From Gammaproteobacteria bacterium (GTDB lineage Bacteria > Pseudomonadota > Gammaproteobacteria > Pseudomonadales > Cellvibrionaceae), in assembly GCA_021151835.1 (NCBI GenBank), contig JAGKWO010000015.1:33184-97183 (forward strand): DNA of 64,000 nt, in the 5' to 3' direction. A model generated the notes under the pieces. That model made no database searches. It saw only the letters and a list, made by a program, of their open reading frames with translations, and was not told where the DNA came from. Position 1 is the stretch's first letter; each line of letters opens with the position of its first letter. Of this stretch, positions 44,496 to 53,515 are shown piece by piece. The position numbers and the translations under genes were made by a program.

Positions 44496-44726
44496 TCCAA
44501 CAACCTCATTCATTACTCTATTAATAAAAATTTTCGGGCGCCGCAGCTTATTCATTCGCTGCGACAATGAATGTAAACATTTGTACCTGGTGCCGATAAA
44601 AACACCACTTGGCTCAGTTGATTGTGCAAATCCGGTCGCACCGGCAACACCGCCGCCATTTGACGTATTGCAATCATAAACATTCCCGCCTAACCTCCAA
44701 AAAATATTCCGGCATGCGATGAAATT

Positions 44727-46934
44727 ATGTCAACCAAAGATACCTCTACCACTGAAGCCATCACTATAGTCGGCGGTGGCCCCAAGAAAGTGCTTTATAC
44801 GCTCAAAACAGTTGCCCGCATCGGTCTGTTGAATTCCGCCAAGGCATTAAATAGCAAAAACACTTGCAAAGCCTGCGGTTTGGGGATGGGTGGTCAACGC
44901 GGGGGGATGACTAACGAAAAAGATGAATTCCCTTCAGTGTGCAATAAAAGTATCCAGGCACAATCAACCGATATCCAATTACCTATTCCTGAGGATTTAT
45001 TCGCACATACGCTGGACGATTTCAAACAACTCAGCGCGTATGAGTTGGAACATTTGGGCCGGTTGAATAATCCCCTATTTAAAACTGCCGATGGTGATAA
45101 ATACACTCCGGTTAGCTGGGCATTTGCGCTCGACAAAATGGCGCAGGCATTTTCTGCAACAAAACCCGACCACAGTTTTTTTTATTCATCTGGCCGCTCA
45201 TCCAATGAAGCCGGATTTGTACTGCAATTGCTCGCGCGGCTTTACGGCACCAACAATGTGAATAATTGTTCCTATTACTGCCATCAAGCAACCGGTGTCG
45301 GTTTATATAATGTGATAGGCACAGGAACTGCCACCGTATCGCTAGACGATGTGGGCAACTGCGATTGCATTTTTGTAATCGGAGCCAACCCCGCCTCCAA
45401 CCACCCGCGCTTTGTGCATCAATTAAAAAATTGTCGCGAACGAGGCGGACAGGTCATTGTCATTAATCCGGCCAAAGAACCTGGATTAGTACGTTTTGCT
45501 GTCCCCAAAAGTGCAAAGTCCATGTTGAGTGGCGGCACCTGGATTGCATCGGAATATGTACAACCCAACATCGGAAGCGATCTTGCCTTATTAAAAGGCA
45601 TCGCCAAAGCACTCATTGAAAACCAGCAAATTGATCCCGGTTTTATTGCACAACACACTGACAATTTTTATGCTTTCAAACAGGAATTGGAAAATACCGA
45701 TTGGCAAACAATCGTCAACCATTGTGGCGTAACGCAAGAAAAAATTATCCAGCTCGCTAATGCCTATGCGAAATCCGAGCGCGCTATTTTTGCCTGGGGC
45801 ATGGGCATTACCCATCACCTGAATGGTGTCGATAATGTGGAGGCTATTGCCAACCTGGCTTTATTGCGCGGGATGATAGGCAAACCCGCCGCCGGATTAC
45901 TGCCATTGCGCGGCCACAGTAACGTACAAGGTATTGGCACCGTAGGTGTTAAACCGCTGCTGGCAGAAGATGTATTGGAGAAACTGGAACAACAACTGGA
46001 TATCAAGTTACCCCGTACTCCCGGTATGGACACCCTCGCCTGTTTGCAAGCTGCCATCGAGGGAAAAATAAATGCGGCGCTCATCATGGGTGGTAATTTA
46101 TTTTCTGCAACGCCCAACACCGAATGGGCGCGCGCAGCACTGGATAAAATTCCATTCAAAGTCTATTTGACGACAACGCTCAACGCCGGCCACATTAATG
46201 GTGTAGAAAATAGTGAAGCGTTGATTTTGCCCGTTACGGCGCGCGATGAAGAGTGGCAACCAACAACCCAGGAATCAATGTTCAACTATGTGCGCTTAAG
46301 CGATGGCGGTATTGATCGCTTGCATAATGTAAAACCGGAAGTAGAAATTTTGTGTGAATTGGGGATTCGGTTATTACCTGCTGCCGCTTATCATTTCCAA
46401 CAGTTTAAAAAACATAATTCGATTCGCGCCGCTATCGCCCAAACAATTCCGGGCCTGGAAGACTTAAAGGATATTGAAAAAACCAAACAGGAATTTACGA
46501 TTAAGAATCGCCTGCTTGATGAGGCCGTCTTTCACACTAAAAATCAAAAAGCCCAATTCAAAACCCATTCACTGCAGACCATTACTGACACTTCCGAATT
46601 CCCGTTCATACTTGCCAGCATTCGTAGCGAAGGCCAATTTAATTCAATTATTTACGAAGAAAGTGATTCTTATCGCGGGACGGATTCCCGCTGGTCTGTA
46701 TTAATGAATACCGAGGATATGAATGAGCTGGGCATCGCGGCCGGTGACTGTGTGGATATCACATCGGCACAGGGTGCAATGGAATTGGTAAAAGCGGTTG
46801 GTTTTGACTTGCCGCGCGGAAATTTAATGGCCTATTACCCGGAGGCGAATGTCCTTATCGCAACAACACACGACCCTCGCAGTAAAACCCCGGCCTTTAA
46901 ATCAGTGCCGGTAAAAATCATTAAATCTAGATAG
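44727..46934 (+). CDS. FdhF/YdeP-family molybdopterin oxidoreductase
   Basis: 735 residues. An N-terminal cysteine cluster (NTCKACGLGMGG and a later VCNKS) is followed by molybdopterin-binding blocks: NNCSYYCHQATGVGL with the likely Mo-ligand Cys, DCIFVIGANPASNHPR, INPAKEPGLVRFAVP, WGMGITHHLNGVDNVEAIANLALLRGMIGKPAAG in parts, LRGHSNVQGIG, and a C-terminal dinucleotide-binding domain ending SKTPAFKSVPVKI. There is no twin-arginine signal, so it is cytoplasmic. YdeP itself is linked to acid resistance in E. coli and its substrate is not established. No accessory genes adjoin it; the small gene 46927 converges with an 8-nt overlap. Confidence 0.9.
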   Translation: MSTKDTSTTEAITIVGGGPKKVLYTLKTVARIGLLNSAKALNSKNTCKACGLGMGGQRGGMTNEKDEFPSVCNKSIQAQSTDIQLPIPEDLFAHTLDDFKQLSAYELEHLGRLNNPLFKTADGDKYTPVSWAFALDKMAQAFSATKPDHSFFYSSGRSSNEAGFVLQLLARLYGTNNVNNCSYYCHQATGVGLYNVIGTGTATVSLDDVGNCDCIFVIGANPASNHPRFVHQLKNCRERGGQVIVINPAKEPGLVRFAVPKSAKSMLSGGTWIASEYVQPNIGSDLALLKGIAKALIENQQIDPGFIAQHTDNFYAFKQELENTDWQTIVNHCGVTQEKIIQLANAYAKSERAIFAWGMGITHHLNGVDNVEAIANLALLRGMIGKPAAGLLPLRGHSNVQGIGTVGVKPLLAEDVLEKLEQQLDIKLPRTPGMDTLACLQAAIEGKINAALIMGGNLFSATPNTEWARAALDKIPFKVYLTTTLNAGHINGVENSEALILPVTARDEEWQPTTQESMFNYVRLSDGGIDRLHNVKPEVEILCELGIRLLPAAAYHFQQFKKHNSIRAAIAQTIPGLEDLKDIEKTKQEFTIKNRLLDEAVFHTKNQKAQFKTHSLQTITDTSEFPFILASIRSEGQFNSIIYEESDSYRGTDSRWSVLMNTEDMNELGIAAGDCVDITSAQGAMELVKAVGFDLPRGNLMAYYPEANVLIATTHDPRSKTPAFKSVPVKIIKSR

Positions 46935-47193
46935 AAATATTGATGCTGGGTTTGGGTGATTTCCGGCGGTCTTTGCCCGCGCGGGTCTCCACCAGGTGCT
47001 CCCCTGATTTGCTGCGTCGATCCTGCTTGCGCCGTTCAATACCGCCCGGTGGGCCAGCGCCAACTACGGGAGCAGCATCTACATCAACCCCATGCTGGTC
47101 GTTGGCATAAGGTGTTACCGGAGTAATGCTCGATGGCCGAGCCGGCGATTTAACCGGCTGGGGCCGAGGAGTAATTGGGCCTAAATAAACCAT
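46927..47193 (-). CDS. Small unknown protein with RRKQDRR motif
   Basis: 88 residues from the ATG at 47193 (AGG seven bases upstream); an earlier TTG start would have no ribosome site. The first 50 residues are rich in Pro and Ser. The C-terminal third is conserved-looking: IERRKQDRRSK, LVETRAGKDRRK, ending SINISI. I recall short gammaproteobacterial proteins with the same RRxxDRR...DTRxGxDRR pattern, of unknown function. The stop overlaps the 3' end of the molybdoenzyme gene on the opposite strand. Confidence 0.6.
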   Translation of the reverse strand: MVYLGPITPRPQPVKSPARPSSITPVTPYANDQHGVDVDAAPVVGAGPPGGIERRKQDRRSKSGEHLVETRAGKDRRKSPKPSINISI

Positions 47194-47234
47194 AGCTGCA
47201 CCTGATACCCATAATTGATAGTCACAATTCATCG

Positions 47235-47339
47235 TCAATTTATCGGCTTTATTCGCATTTTCTTGAAGCCTAATTCATACGACACCCGAAAATTGGCACA
47301 CTGATCACATTTTGGACAACCCAAATCCTCGTCGTTCAT
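47235..47339 (-). CDS. Possible 34-residue cysteine-bearing small protein
   Basis: An ATG at 47339 opens a frame with CPKCDQC, a zinc-knuckle-like pattern, and a basic tail ending in RIKPIN. A longer in-frame version runs into the riboswitch and its promoter and is unlikely. The ribosome site is weak. Real existence is uncertain. Confidence 0.3.
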   Translation of the reverse strand: MNDEDLGCPKCDQCANFRVSYELGFKKMRIKPIN

Positions 47340-47371
47340 CTTTTCATCGTGTAAATATCGTTTAAAAAACC

Positions 47372-47399
47372 TTGACCGATTGCTATCAACTTTTATACT
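47372..47399 (+). promoter_or_regulatory. Promoter of the riboswitch-terC transcript
   Basis: TTGACC (47372-47377) and TATACT (47394-47399) with a 16-base spacer; transcription would start near 47405, right at the riboswitch. Confidence 0.8.
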
Positions 47400-47403
47400 G
47401 CCA

Positions 47404-47556
47404 GAACGAAGGGGAGTAGTTCCCGCCGCGCAGGTCGTCAATACGAGTTATTTAGCTCCGGTCGCGCGGGCAAGGCAGTACCTTGATGGCTTAAAAGCTT
47501 GATGGTAAGTACCTTGTGAACGAGACCTTTGTCGCAATGACAAAGGCTTCTTTTTT
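47404..47556 (+). ncRNA. yybP-ykoY (Mn2+) riboswitch with expression-platform terminator
   Basis: Three blocks of the yybP-ykoY consensus are seen in order: AAGGGGAGTAG (47409-47419), CGTCAATACGAG (47436-47447) and the closing CGAGACCTTT (47521-47530). The last block overlaps a terminator stem, CCTTTGTC/GACAAAGG (47526-47546) followed by CTTCTTTTTT. Metal-bound aptamer would hold the closing helix and prevent the terminator, switching on the downstream gene. This class is known to sit before TerC/Alx and other manganese exporters, and the gene 58 bases on is exactly that. Confidence 0.92.
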
Positions 47557-47613
47557 CTCTTTTATCCCCTGCCCGTCATTGCGTTTTGCAATCTATTAAC
47601 GACGGAGCTATTC

Positions 47614-48663
47614 ATGATCAAACTTCTATTCGCACTCATCGCAGGCATAACCCCTGCGCTTGCAGTAGCCGAAACCACACTGGCAACAACGACCCAATCC
47701 ACAGACATAACATCCATTGGAACCTGGTGGATGTGGTTGATATTTTTCTGCATTGTTATCGTCGTATTGGCAATTGACTTGATATTTGTCGGCGGCGGCA
47801 AACAACATCGGGTATCGCTCAAGGAAGCCGCCAGTTGGTCCCTGGTGTGGGTCACCCTGGCATTGAGTTTCGGTGCCGGCCTCTGGTGGTATCTGGATAC
47901 TTATTTCACGCGCGAATTGGCCAACACCAAAACCATGGAATACCTGACCGGTTATTTAATTGAAAAATCGCTCGCGGTGGATAACGTATTTGTGTGGCTG
48001 ATGCTATTCAATTTCTTCGCGATTCCCTTTGAGCTGCAAAAACGCGTGCTCACTTACGGGGTGCTGGGTGCGATTATCCTGCGCACTATTATGATTTTCG
48101 CCGGGGTGTGGTTGATTGCACACTTCCATTGGTTACTGTATGTATTCGGTCTGTTCCTGTTATTTACCGGTATTAAAATGTGGTGGATGGCTGACAAGGA
48201 AATCCACCTTGAAAACAATCCGTTGCTCAATTGGTTTAAAAAGCATTTCGCCATGACCAATCAATTGCATGGCGAAAAATTCTTTGTTATCGAAAATGGC
48301 GTGAAGCTGATGACACCATTATTTCTTGCGTTAATAATGGTGGAAATTTCCGATGTCATTTTCGCAGTGGATTCAATTCCGGCTATTTTTGCTATTACGT
48401 CCGATCCATTTATCGTGCTGACATCCAACATTTTTGCCATTCTTGGTTTGCGGGCAATGTATTTCCTGTTGGCGGATATGGCAGACCGGTTTACCTATAT
48501 CAAATACGGACTGGCGCTCGTGCTGGTATTTATTGGTATCAAAATGATCCTGATTGATATTTATAAAATCCCGGTGGGAATATCATTATCAGTAGTTGCC
48601 TTGTTGATCGGTGGTTCGATTTTCATTTCCTGGATAAAAACCAAACCACAGGAAAAAATATAA
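47614..48663 (+). CDS. alx: TerC/Alx-family membrane transporter (probable Mn2+ exporter)
   Basis: 349 residues, GGAG six bases before the ATG. About nine transmembrane segments. Family signatures are present: LIEKSLAVDNVFVWLMLF (acidic residues within a membrane helix) and LALIMVEISDVIFAVDSIPAIFAIT. E. coli Alx is 321 residues; this form has an extra N-terminal hydrophobic segment that may be a signal. It should export excess manganese and is controlled by the upstream manganese riboswitch. Confidence 0.93.
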   Translation: MIKLLFALIAGITPALAVAETTLATTTQSTDITSIGTWWMWLIFFCIVIVVLAIDLIFVGGGKQHRVSLKEAASWSLVWVTLALSFGAGLWWYLDTYFTRELANTKTMEYLTGYLIEKSLAVDNVFVWLMLFNFFAIPFELQKRVLTYGVLGAIILRTIMIFAGVWLIAHFHWLLYVFGLFLLFTGIKMWWMADKEIHLENNPLLNWFKKHFAMTNQLHGEKFFVIENGVKLMTPLFLALIMVEISDVIFAVDSIPAIFAITSDPFIVLTSNIFAILGLRAMYFLLADMADRFTYIKYGLALVLVFIGIKMILIDIYKIPVGISLSVVALLIGGSIFISWIKTKPQEKI

Positions 48664-48671
48664 TGTTGATA

Positions 48672-48705
48672 ATTGCATGCGCCTGCTATCACAGGCGCAT
48701 GCAAT
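48672..48705. terminator. Convergent-gene hairpin between terC and cysG
   Basis: A perfect 14-bp stem, ATTGCATGCGCCTG / CAGGCGCATGCAAT with a six-base loop, lies between the two convergent stops. U-tracts are weak, so efficiency is uncertain. Confidence 0.6.
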
Positions 48706-50090
48706 CATTTCGCTTTAAACCACTTCAAACTGTCATGCAGCTTTACCACTTCCCCCACAATAAATAATGTCGGTGCATGGACATCATTTGCGGCCACAAC
48801 ATCAGCGATAGAATTTAAATCGGAAATTAATACCCGTTGATCCTGTGTTGTACCCTTCTCAATTAATGCAACCGGTGTAGTTGCAGAGCGGCCATGGGCA
48901 ACCAGTGATGCGCAAATTTCTCTCAGTCCAACCAAGCCCATATAAAACACCAATGTTTGGCTCGGGTTGGCAAGTTCCGGCCAGGATAAATTGGTATCAT
49001 CCGACTTAAGGTGCCCGGTAACAAAACGAACCGATTGTGCATAATCGCGATGGGTTAAAGGAATACCCGCATAAGCGGCACAACCGGACGCAGCAGTAAT
49101 TCCCGGCACCACTTGGAACGGAATATTATTTTGCGCAAGTAATTCAATCTCTTCGCCGCCGCGCCCGAAAATAAATGGATCGCCACCTTTCAAACGCAAA
49201 ACACGTTTTCCCTGTTTGGCCAGATCAACCAGCAGCTGGTTGATATTTTCCTGCTCCATCGCATGTTCGTTACGGCGTTTGCCTACATAAATTCGCTCGG
49301 CATCACGACGAACCAATTCCATTACACCAGCAGAAACCAATCGATCATAAAGCACCACATCAGCTTGCTGCATTAAGCGCAAAGCGCGCAATGTTAATAA
49401 TTCCGGATCACCGGGACCACCGCCAACCAGATAAACCTCACCTTGCGTTAATCCCGATTGATCGCTGGCCAATTCATCGCTAATCAATTGGTTGGCCGCA
49501 TCTTCCTGGCCGTTCATCATTAACTCTGCCGCTGGACCTTGCAGGATTTTTTCCCAAAACTTGCGCCGGCTGTCACCATCATTGAAACGCGCTTTGATAC
49601 GGTCGCGCCACTGGCTGGCAACCTGTGCCAATTTTCCATAGCTGGCCGGGATTACTGTTTCCATCTGTGTGCGCACCAAACGCGCAAGCACCGGCGTCTC
49701 CCCACCACTGGAAATAGCGATCATTAAGGGCGAACGATCAATAACGGCGGGAGTGATATATGTGCACAGCGCTGGTGTGTCGACCACATTGACGGGAATA
49801 TTTTTTTGTTTGGCATCATCAGAAACAATTTTATTCAGGTGTTCGATATCCGTAGCGGCAACTGCCAATACACAATCATCCATATCTTCCCTGGTGTATT
49901 CGCGCGCAAACAATTCGCCGTGTTGTTGTGCAACCAATTCGCGCAACTCACTAGAAATCTCCGGCGCCACCACGCGCAAAATAGCGCCGGCTTTTGCAAG
50001 CATACGACCTTTGCGAGTCGCGACATCGCCACCGCCTACCAACAAACAGCGACGTTTTTTTAAATCGAGAAAGACCGGAAAATAATCCAT
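48705..50090 (-). CDS. cysG: Siroheme synthase (trifunctional CysG)
   Basis: 461 residues from the ATG at 50090 (E. coli CysG also begins MD-hP-F). The N-terminal half is precorrin-2 dehydrogenase/ferrochelatase (CLLVGGGDVATRKGRML, NIPVNVVDTPALCTYITPA). The C-terminal half is uroporphyrinogen III methyltransferase (VYLVGGGPGDPELLTLRALR, LRLKGGDPFIFGRGGEE, VVPGITAASGCAAYAGIPLTHR). It makes siroheme for the sulfite reductase encoded at 33 kb. Last gene of the ftsK-to-cysG run, though a terminator lies between it and serS. Confidence 0.95.
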   Translation of the reverse strand: MDYFPVFLDLKKRRCLLVGGGDVATRKGRMLAKAGAILRVVAPEISSELRELVAQQHGELFAREYTREDMDDCVLAVAATDIEHLNKIVSDDAKQKNIPVNVVDTPALCTYITPAVIDRSPLMIAISSGGETPVLARLVRTQMETVIPASYGKLAQVASQWRDRIKARFNDGDSRRKFWEKILQGPAAELMMNGQEDAANQLISDELASDQSGLTQGEVYLVGGGPGDPELLTLRALRLMQQADVVLYDRLVSAGVMELVRRDAERIYVGKRRNEHAMEQENINQLLVDLAKQGKRVLRLKGGDPFIFGRGGEEIELLAQNNIPFQVVPGITAASGCAAYAGIPLTHRDYAQSVRFVTGHLKSDDTNLSWPELANPSQTLVFYMGLVGLREICASLVAHGRSATTPVALIEKGTTQDQRVLISDLNSIADVVAANDVHAPTLFIVGEVVKLHDSLKWFKAK

Positions 50091-50149
50091 AGTCAGATAC
50101 ACCAGGTTCAATGAAAGCAAAACAAACTATTCATGCAGCTTTTTATGGC

Positions 50150-50186
50150 CATAAAAAAGGTGGGTCGCTGTGCGATACCCACCTTT
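50150..50186 (-). terminator. Intrinsic terminator of serS
   Basis: AAAGGTGGGT / ACCCACCTTT with an 11-base loop and T6 on the minus strand, 39 bases past the serS stop. Confidence 0.88.
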
Positions 50187-50224
50187 ACAGAATAATCCAA
50201 CAATAAAATAGAGCAATGCCAGAT

Positions 50225-51511
50225 CTATTTTTTAACCGGAGTGAGAACTTCCTGTCCCCCCATGTAAGGGCGCAACACGTCAGGAATTACAATACTGCCA
50301 TCGGCCTGCTGGTAATTTTCCAGCACCGCCAGCAAGGTGCGGCCAATTGCCAAACCTGAACCGTTCAAAGTGTGGAGTAGCTCCGGTTTGCCTGTTTCTT
50401 TATTGCGATAACGCGCCAGCATACGGCGTGCCTGGAAATCGCGGAAGCTGCTGCATGAAGAAATTTCGCGATATTTATTTTGCGATGGGACCCACACTTC
50501 AATATCGTAAGTTTTTGCAGAAGAGAAACCAATATCGCCACCACAGAGAATGACCGTGCGATGTGGCAGGCCCAGCTTTTGTAAAATGGCTTCTGCGTGA
50601 CCAACCAGAGCTTCCAACGCCGCATCTGATTCTTCCGGACGCACAAACTTAACCAATTCAACTTTTTCAAACTGATGCTGGCGAATCATACCGCGTGTAT
50701 CGCGACCATAGCTGCCCGCTTCAGAGCGGAAACAGGGTGAGTGGCAAACCAGCTTGATGGGCAATTGTGCTTCGTCGACGATTTCATCGCGATAAATGTT
50801 GGTAACAGGAACTTCGGCAGTAGGAATTAAATAAAAGTCGCGGTCATCGGTAAGCTTGAATAAATCTTCTTCAAACTTCGGTAACTGGCCAGTACCAAAT
50901 AATGAATCACGGTTAACAATAAATGGAACGTTAACTTCCTCATAACCATGTTCATTGGTGTGGGTTTCCAACATGAATTGGGCGAGCGCGCGATGCAGTT
51001 TCGCTATACCACCACGCAACACCGCAAAGCGGGTGCCGGTAATTTTGGTGGCGACTTCAAAATCCAGACCGCCGAGATTTGCACCGAGATCCACGTGATC
51101 AACAACGGGAAATTCAAAATTACGCGGTGTGCCCCAGGTACGCACTTCCACATTGTCTTCGTCGCTTTTGCCTTCAGGCACTTCATCCGCAGGAACATTG
51201 GGAATTGCGTTAACGAAGTCATCCCATTCAGTTTGAATGCTTGCCAATTCTGCTTCAGCACTTGCCAGGTCCTGTTTGATGTTTTCCACTTTTTGCATCA
51301 AGGGTGCAACATCTTCACCGGCTTGTTTAGCCTTGCCGATACCTTTGGAAATGGAATTTCGTTCGGCTTGCAGGTTTTCAGTTTTTATTTGAATTGCCTT
51401 ACGCTTTTCTTCCAGGGCCTGGATTTTTGCTACGTCCAATACGTAGCCGCGCTTGGCCAAACCTTTTGCTACTTCTTCGGTAGCAGTGCGAAGTAATTTT
51501 GAATCTAGCAT
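50225..51511 (-). CDS. serS: Seryl-tRNA synthetase
   Basis: 428 residues. The N-terminal antiparallel coiled-coil arm (about residues 30-100) binds the tRNA-Ser variable loop. Class II motifs follow: motif 2 CHSPCFRSEAGSYGRDTRGMIRQHQFEKVE region and motif 3 LNGSGLAIGRTLLAVLENYQ. It charges tRNA-Ser. Located between crcB and cysG, as in Pseudomonas. Confidence 0.97.
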   Translation of the reverse strand: MLDSKLLRTATEEVAKGLAKRGYVLDVAKIQALEEKRKAIQIKTENLQAERNSISKGIGKAKQAGEDVAPLMQKVENIKQDLASAEAELASIQTEWDDFVNAIPNVPADEVPEGKSDEDNVEVRTWGTPRNFEFPVVDHVDLGANLGGLDFEVATKITGTRFAVLRGGIAKLHRALAQFMLETHTNEHGYEEVNVPFIVNRDSLFGTGQLPKFEEDLFKLTDDRDFYLIPTAEVPVTNIYRDEIVDEAQLPIKLVCHSPCFRSEAGSYGRDTRGMIRQHQFEKVELVKFVRPEESDAALEALVGHAEAILQKLGLPHRTVILCGGDIGFSSAKTYDIEVWVPSQNKYREISSCSSFRDFQARRMLARYRNKETGKPELLHTLNGSGLAIGRTLLAVLENYQQADGSIVIPDVLRPYMGGQEVLTPVKK

Positions 51512-51550
51512 GATAGTTAATTTTCTATTTGAAGTTAAAAGTTGTTAAAC

Positions 51551-51623
51551 GTAGCCCGTATGGAGTGTAACGCAATACGGGAGGATGGTCGCACATGCCC
51601 CCTTATTTCTACCCTCCATACGG
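51551..51623. repeat. REP-like unit and partial inverted copy before serS
   Basis: GTAGCCCGTATGGAG...CAATACGGGA (51551-51582) has self-complementary CCCGTAT/ATACGGG arms. CTCCATACGG at 51614-51623 is a perfect 10-base inverted copy of the CCGTATGGAG part. This differs in sequence from the units at 2737-2954 and is likely a second REP family. Confidence 0.6.
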
Positions 51624-51631
51624 ACGAGGTT

Positions 51632-52009
51632 CTAGAATATTTTTTGGGTTAATGCCATTCCGATAAATGCCATTAATAAACCTAACATGACCGAAGCACT
51701 GGCGTAGACAAACGCGTTGACCACATGCCCTTCTTGCCACAACTGCAAAATTTCCAGCGAAAATGCCGAGAAGGTGGTGTAGCCACCCAAAATTCCAGTA
51801 ATAAAGAACAACCGCCATTCAGCCGGCATCGTTGTTTTTTCCATTAACAATACGTAAGCAACACCAATTAAAAATGAGCCGCTTAAATTTACGATAAATG
51901 TACCAAAGGGAAAACGATAATTAATCAATGGGGTCAGATAACTGACTGCAGCGAATCTAAGTACAGACCCGAGCGCGCCACCTATCGCAATTGCCAACCA
52001 ATGCATCAT
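51632..52009 (-). CDS. crcB: Fluoride ion channel CrcB/FluC
   Basis: About 125 residues from the ATG at 52009. Four hydrophobic segments; family motifs GGALGSVLRF, PFGTFIVNLSGSFLIG (with the channel Asn) and GILGGYTTFSAFSLE (the phenylalanine-box region). It exports fluoride as a dual-topology dimer. I looked for a fluoride riboswitch in the 140 bases upstream and saw none. It follows rarA. Confidence 0.94.
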   Translation of the reverse strand: MMHWLAIAIGGALGSVLRFAAVSYLTPLINYRFPFGTFIVNLSGSFLIGVAYVLLMEKTTMPAEWRLFFITGILGGYTTFSAFSLEILQLWQEGHVVNAFVYASASVMLGLLMAFIGMALTQKIF

Positions 52010-52027
52010 TGTTTTCAATCTCAAACG

Positions 52028-52146
52028 TCACCCCCTCCCGGCCTCCCTTCTTTGCAAGGGGAGTTGCTTAAGCTACCCCGAATTCACTAGCGGAGTTAAA
52101 TCAAACTCGCTCCCCCTTTTAACGGGGGAAGGCTGGGGCGGGGTTA
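52028..52146. repeat. Inverted pair of C-rich/G-rich intergenic repeats
   Basis: Between rarA and crcB, ACCCCCTCCCGGCCTCCC...GGGGAG (52028-52062) and an inverted relative CTCCCCC...GGGGGAAGGCTGGGGCGGGGTT (52110-52146) face each other. Each has an internal stem around a T/A-rich loop. This is the look of a third REP-like family placed in a gap of an otherwise compact gene run. Confidence 0.6.
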
Positions 52147-52148
52147 AA

Positions 52149-53489
52149 TTATTTTTTATAACGCTGCTTTTTACTTTGTTTATCCAGTTCACGCAGATGC
52201 GCGAGTTTTTCCTGGATTTTTAACTCAAGCCCGCGCTCCACCGGAGCGTAATAACGCGACCCGGAAATATCTTCTGGCAAATAATTTTCACCGGCGGCGT
52301 AGGCCCCCGGTTCATCGTGGGCATAGCGATACTCAGCACCGTAATCCATGTTTTTCATGAGCCTGGTGGGGGCATTACGCAAATGGATGGGAACATCGTA
52401 AGCCGGTTGGCTGCGCACATCGGCCATCACCTGGTTGAACGCATTATACACAGCATTACTTTTAGGTGCGCAGGCCAGATAAACCACCGCCTGCGCGATA
52501 GCCAACTCCCCTTCCGGGCTGCCGAGGCGCTCCTGCACATCCCATGCGGACAAGCATAGCGGTAATGCACGCGGATCTGCGTTGCCGATATCTTCACTCG
52601 CCATACGCACTACCCTGCGCGCAATATACAGCGGGTCACAACCACCATCGAGCATACGTGCCAACCAATACAAGGCACCATCCGGCGATGAACCGCGCAC
52701 AGATTTATGCAATGCCGATATTTGTTCATAGAAGATATCGCCGCCTTTATCGAAACGGCGCACATCGCTGGCGAGGACTTCGGCAATCACGTGCTCATTA
52801 ATAACTTTCCTATCGCCCTGCTCGTCGGCGAGGTCGGCAGCAATTTCCAGCAAATTGAGTGATTTACGCGCATCGCCGTCGGCGGCCTGGGCCAGGGTCA
52901 TCAAGGTGTCATCATTGATAACAATCGATTGGTTGCCCAGGCCACGATCTTTATCATGCAACGCTTGCAGCAATACATTTTTTAATTGCTCGGGCTGCAA
53001 GCTGCGTAATACATAAACACGGCATCGCGAAAGCAATGCGTTGTTTAATTCAAACGATGGATTTTCGGTAGTCGCACCAATAAAAATGAAGGTGCCATCT
53101 TCCACATAGGGTAAAAATGCATCTTGCTGGGATTTATTAAAGCGATGCACTTCATCGACAAATAAAATAGTTTTGCGACGAGTGGAAATTCGTTCCTGTT
53201 GCGCACTGGCAACGGCGGCACGAATTTCTTTTACGCCGGATAACACAGCAGACAAGGATTCAAAACGTGCATCCGCTTGTTCAGCAAATAATTTCGCGAG
53301 TGAAGTTTTACCCACACCGGGTGGCCCCCACAAAATCATTGAATGCAATTGGCCGCGCGCAATCGCTTCACGCAGGGGCTTGCCCGGCGCGAGCAAATGT
53401 TCCTGGCCGATGTAATCATCCAGGTTGCGCGGGCGCATGCGCGCGGCAAGTGGTTGATAGGCCGGTGTGGGTGAACCAAATAAATCCAT
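52149..53489 (-). CDS. rarA: Replication-associated recombination protein A (RarA/MgsA)
   Basis: 446 residues. AAA+ ATPase with Walker A ILWGPPGVGKTSLA, Walker B ILFVDEVHRFNKSQQD, sensor 1 IGATTENPSFELN, and the C-terminal MgsA tetramerisation region (ALYWLARMLDGGCDPLYIARR). It acts at stalled replication forks. It is 26 bases after lolA, the usual gene order. Confidence 0.96.
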   Translation of the reverse strand: MDLFGSPTPAYQPLAARMRPRNLDDYIGQEHLLAPGKPLREAIARGQLHSMILWGPPGVGKTSLAKLFAEQADARFESLSAVLSGVKEIRAAVASAQQERISTRRKTILFVDEVHRFNKSQQDAFLPYVEDGTFIFIGATTENPSFELNNALLSRCRVYVLRSLQPEQLKNVLLQALHDKDRGLGNQSIVINDDTLMTLAQAADGDARKSLNLLEIAADLADEQGDRKVINEHVIAEVLASDVRRFDKGGDIFYEQISALHKSVRGSSPDGALYWLARMLDGGCDPLYIARRVVRMASEDIGNADPRALPLCLSAWDVQERLGSPEGELAIAQAVVYLACAPKSNAVYNAFNQVMADVRSQPAYDVPIHLRNAPTRLMKNMDYGAEYRYAHDEPGAYAAGENYLPEDISGSRYYAPVERGLELKIQEKLAHLRELDKQSKKQRYKK

Positions 53490-53515
53490 GCCAGTCCTGC
53501 GCTAAAAGCCGCGGA

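Noticed and set aside
47340..47441. N-terminal extension of the small cysteine protein
   Set aside because: It would run through the riboswitch promoter and the first aptamer block on the opposite strand; the downstream ATG at 47339 is the only reasonable start.
52010..52148. Fluoride riboswitch before crcB
   Set aside because: None of the conserved crcB-motif blocks is present; the space is filled by an inverted repeat pair.
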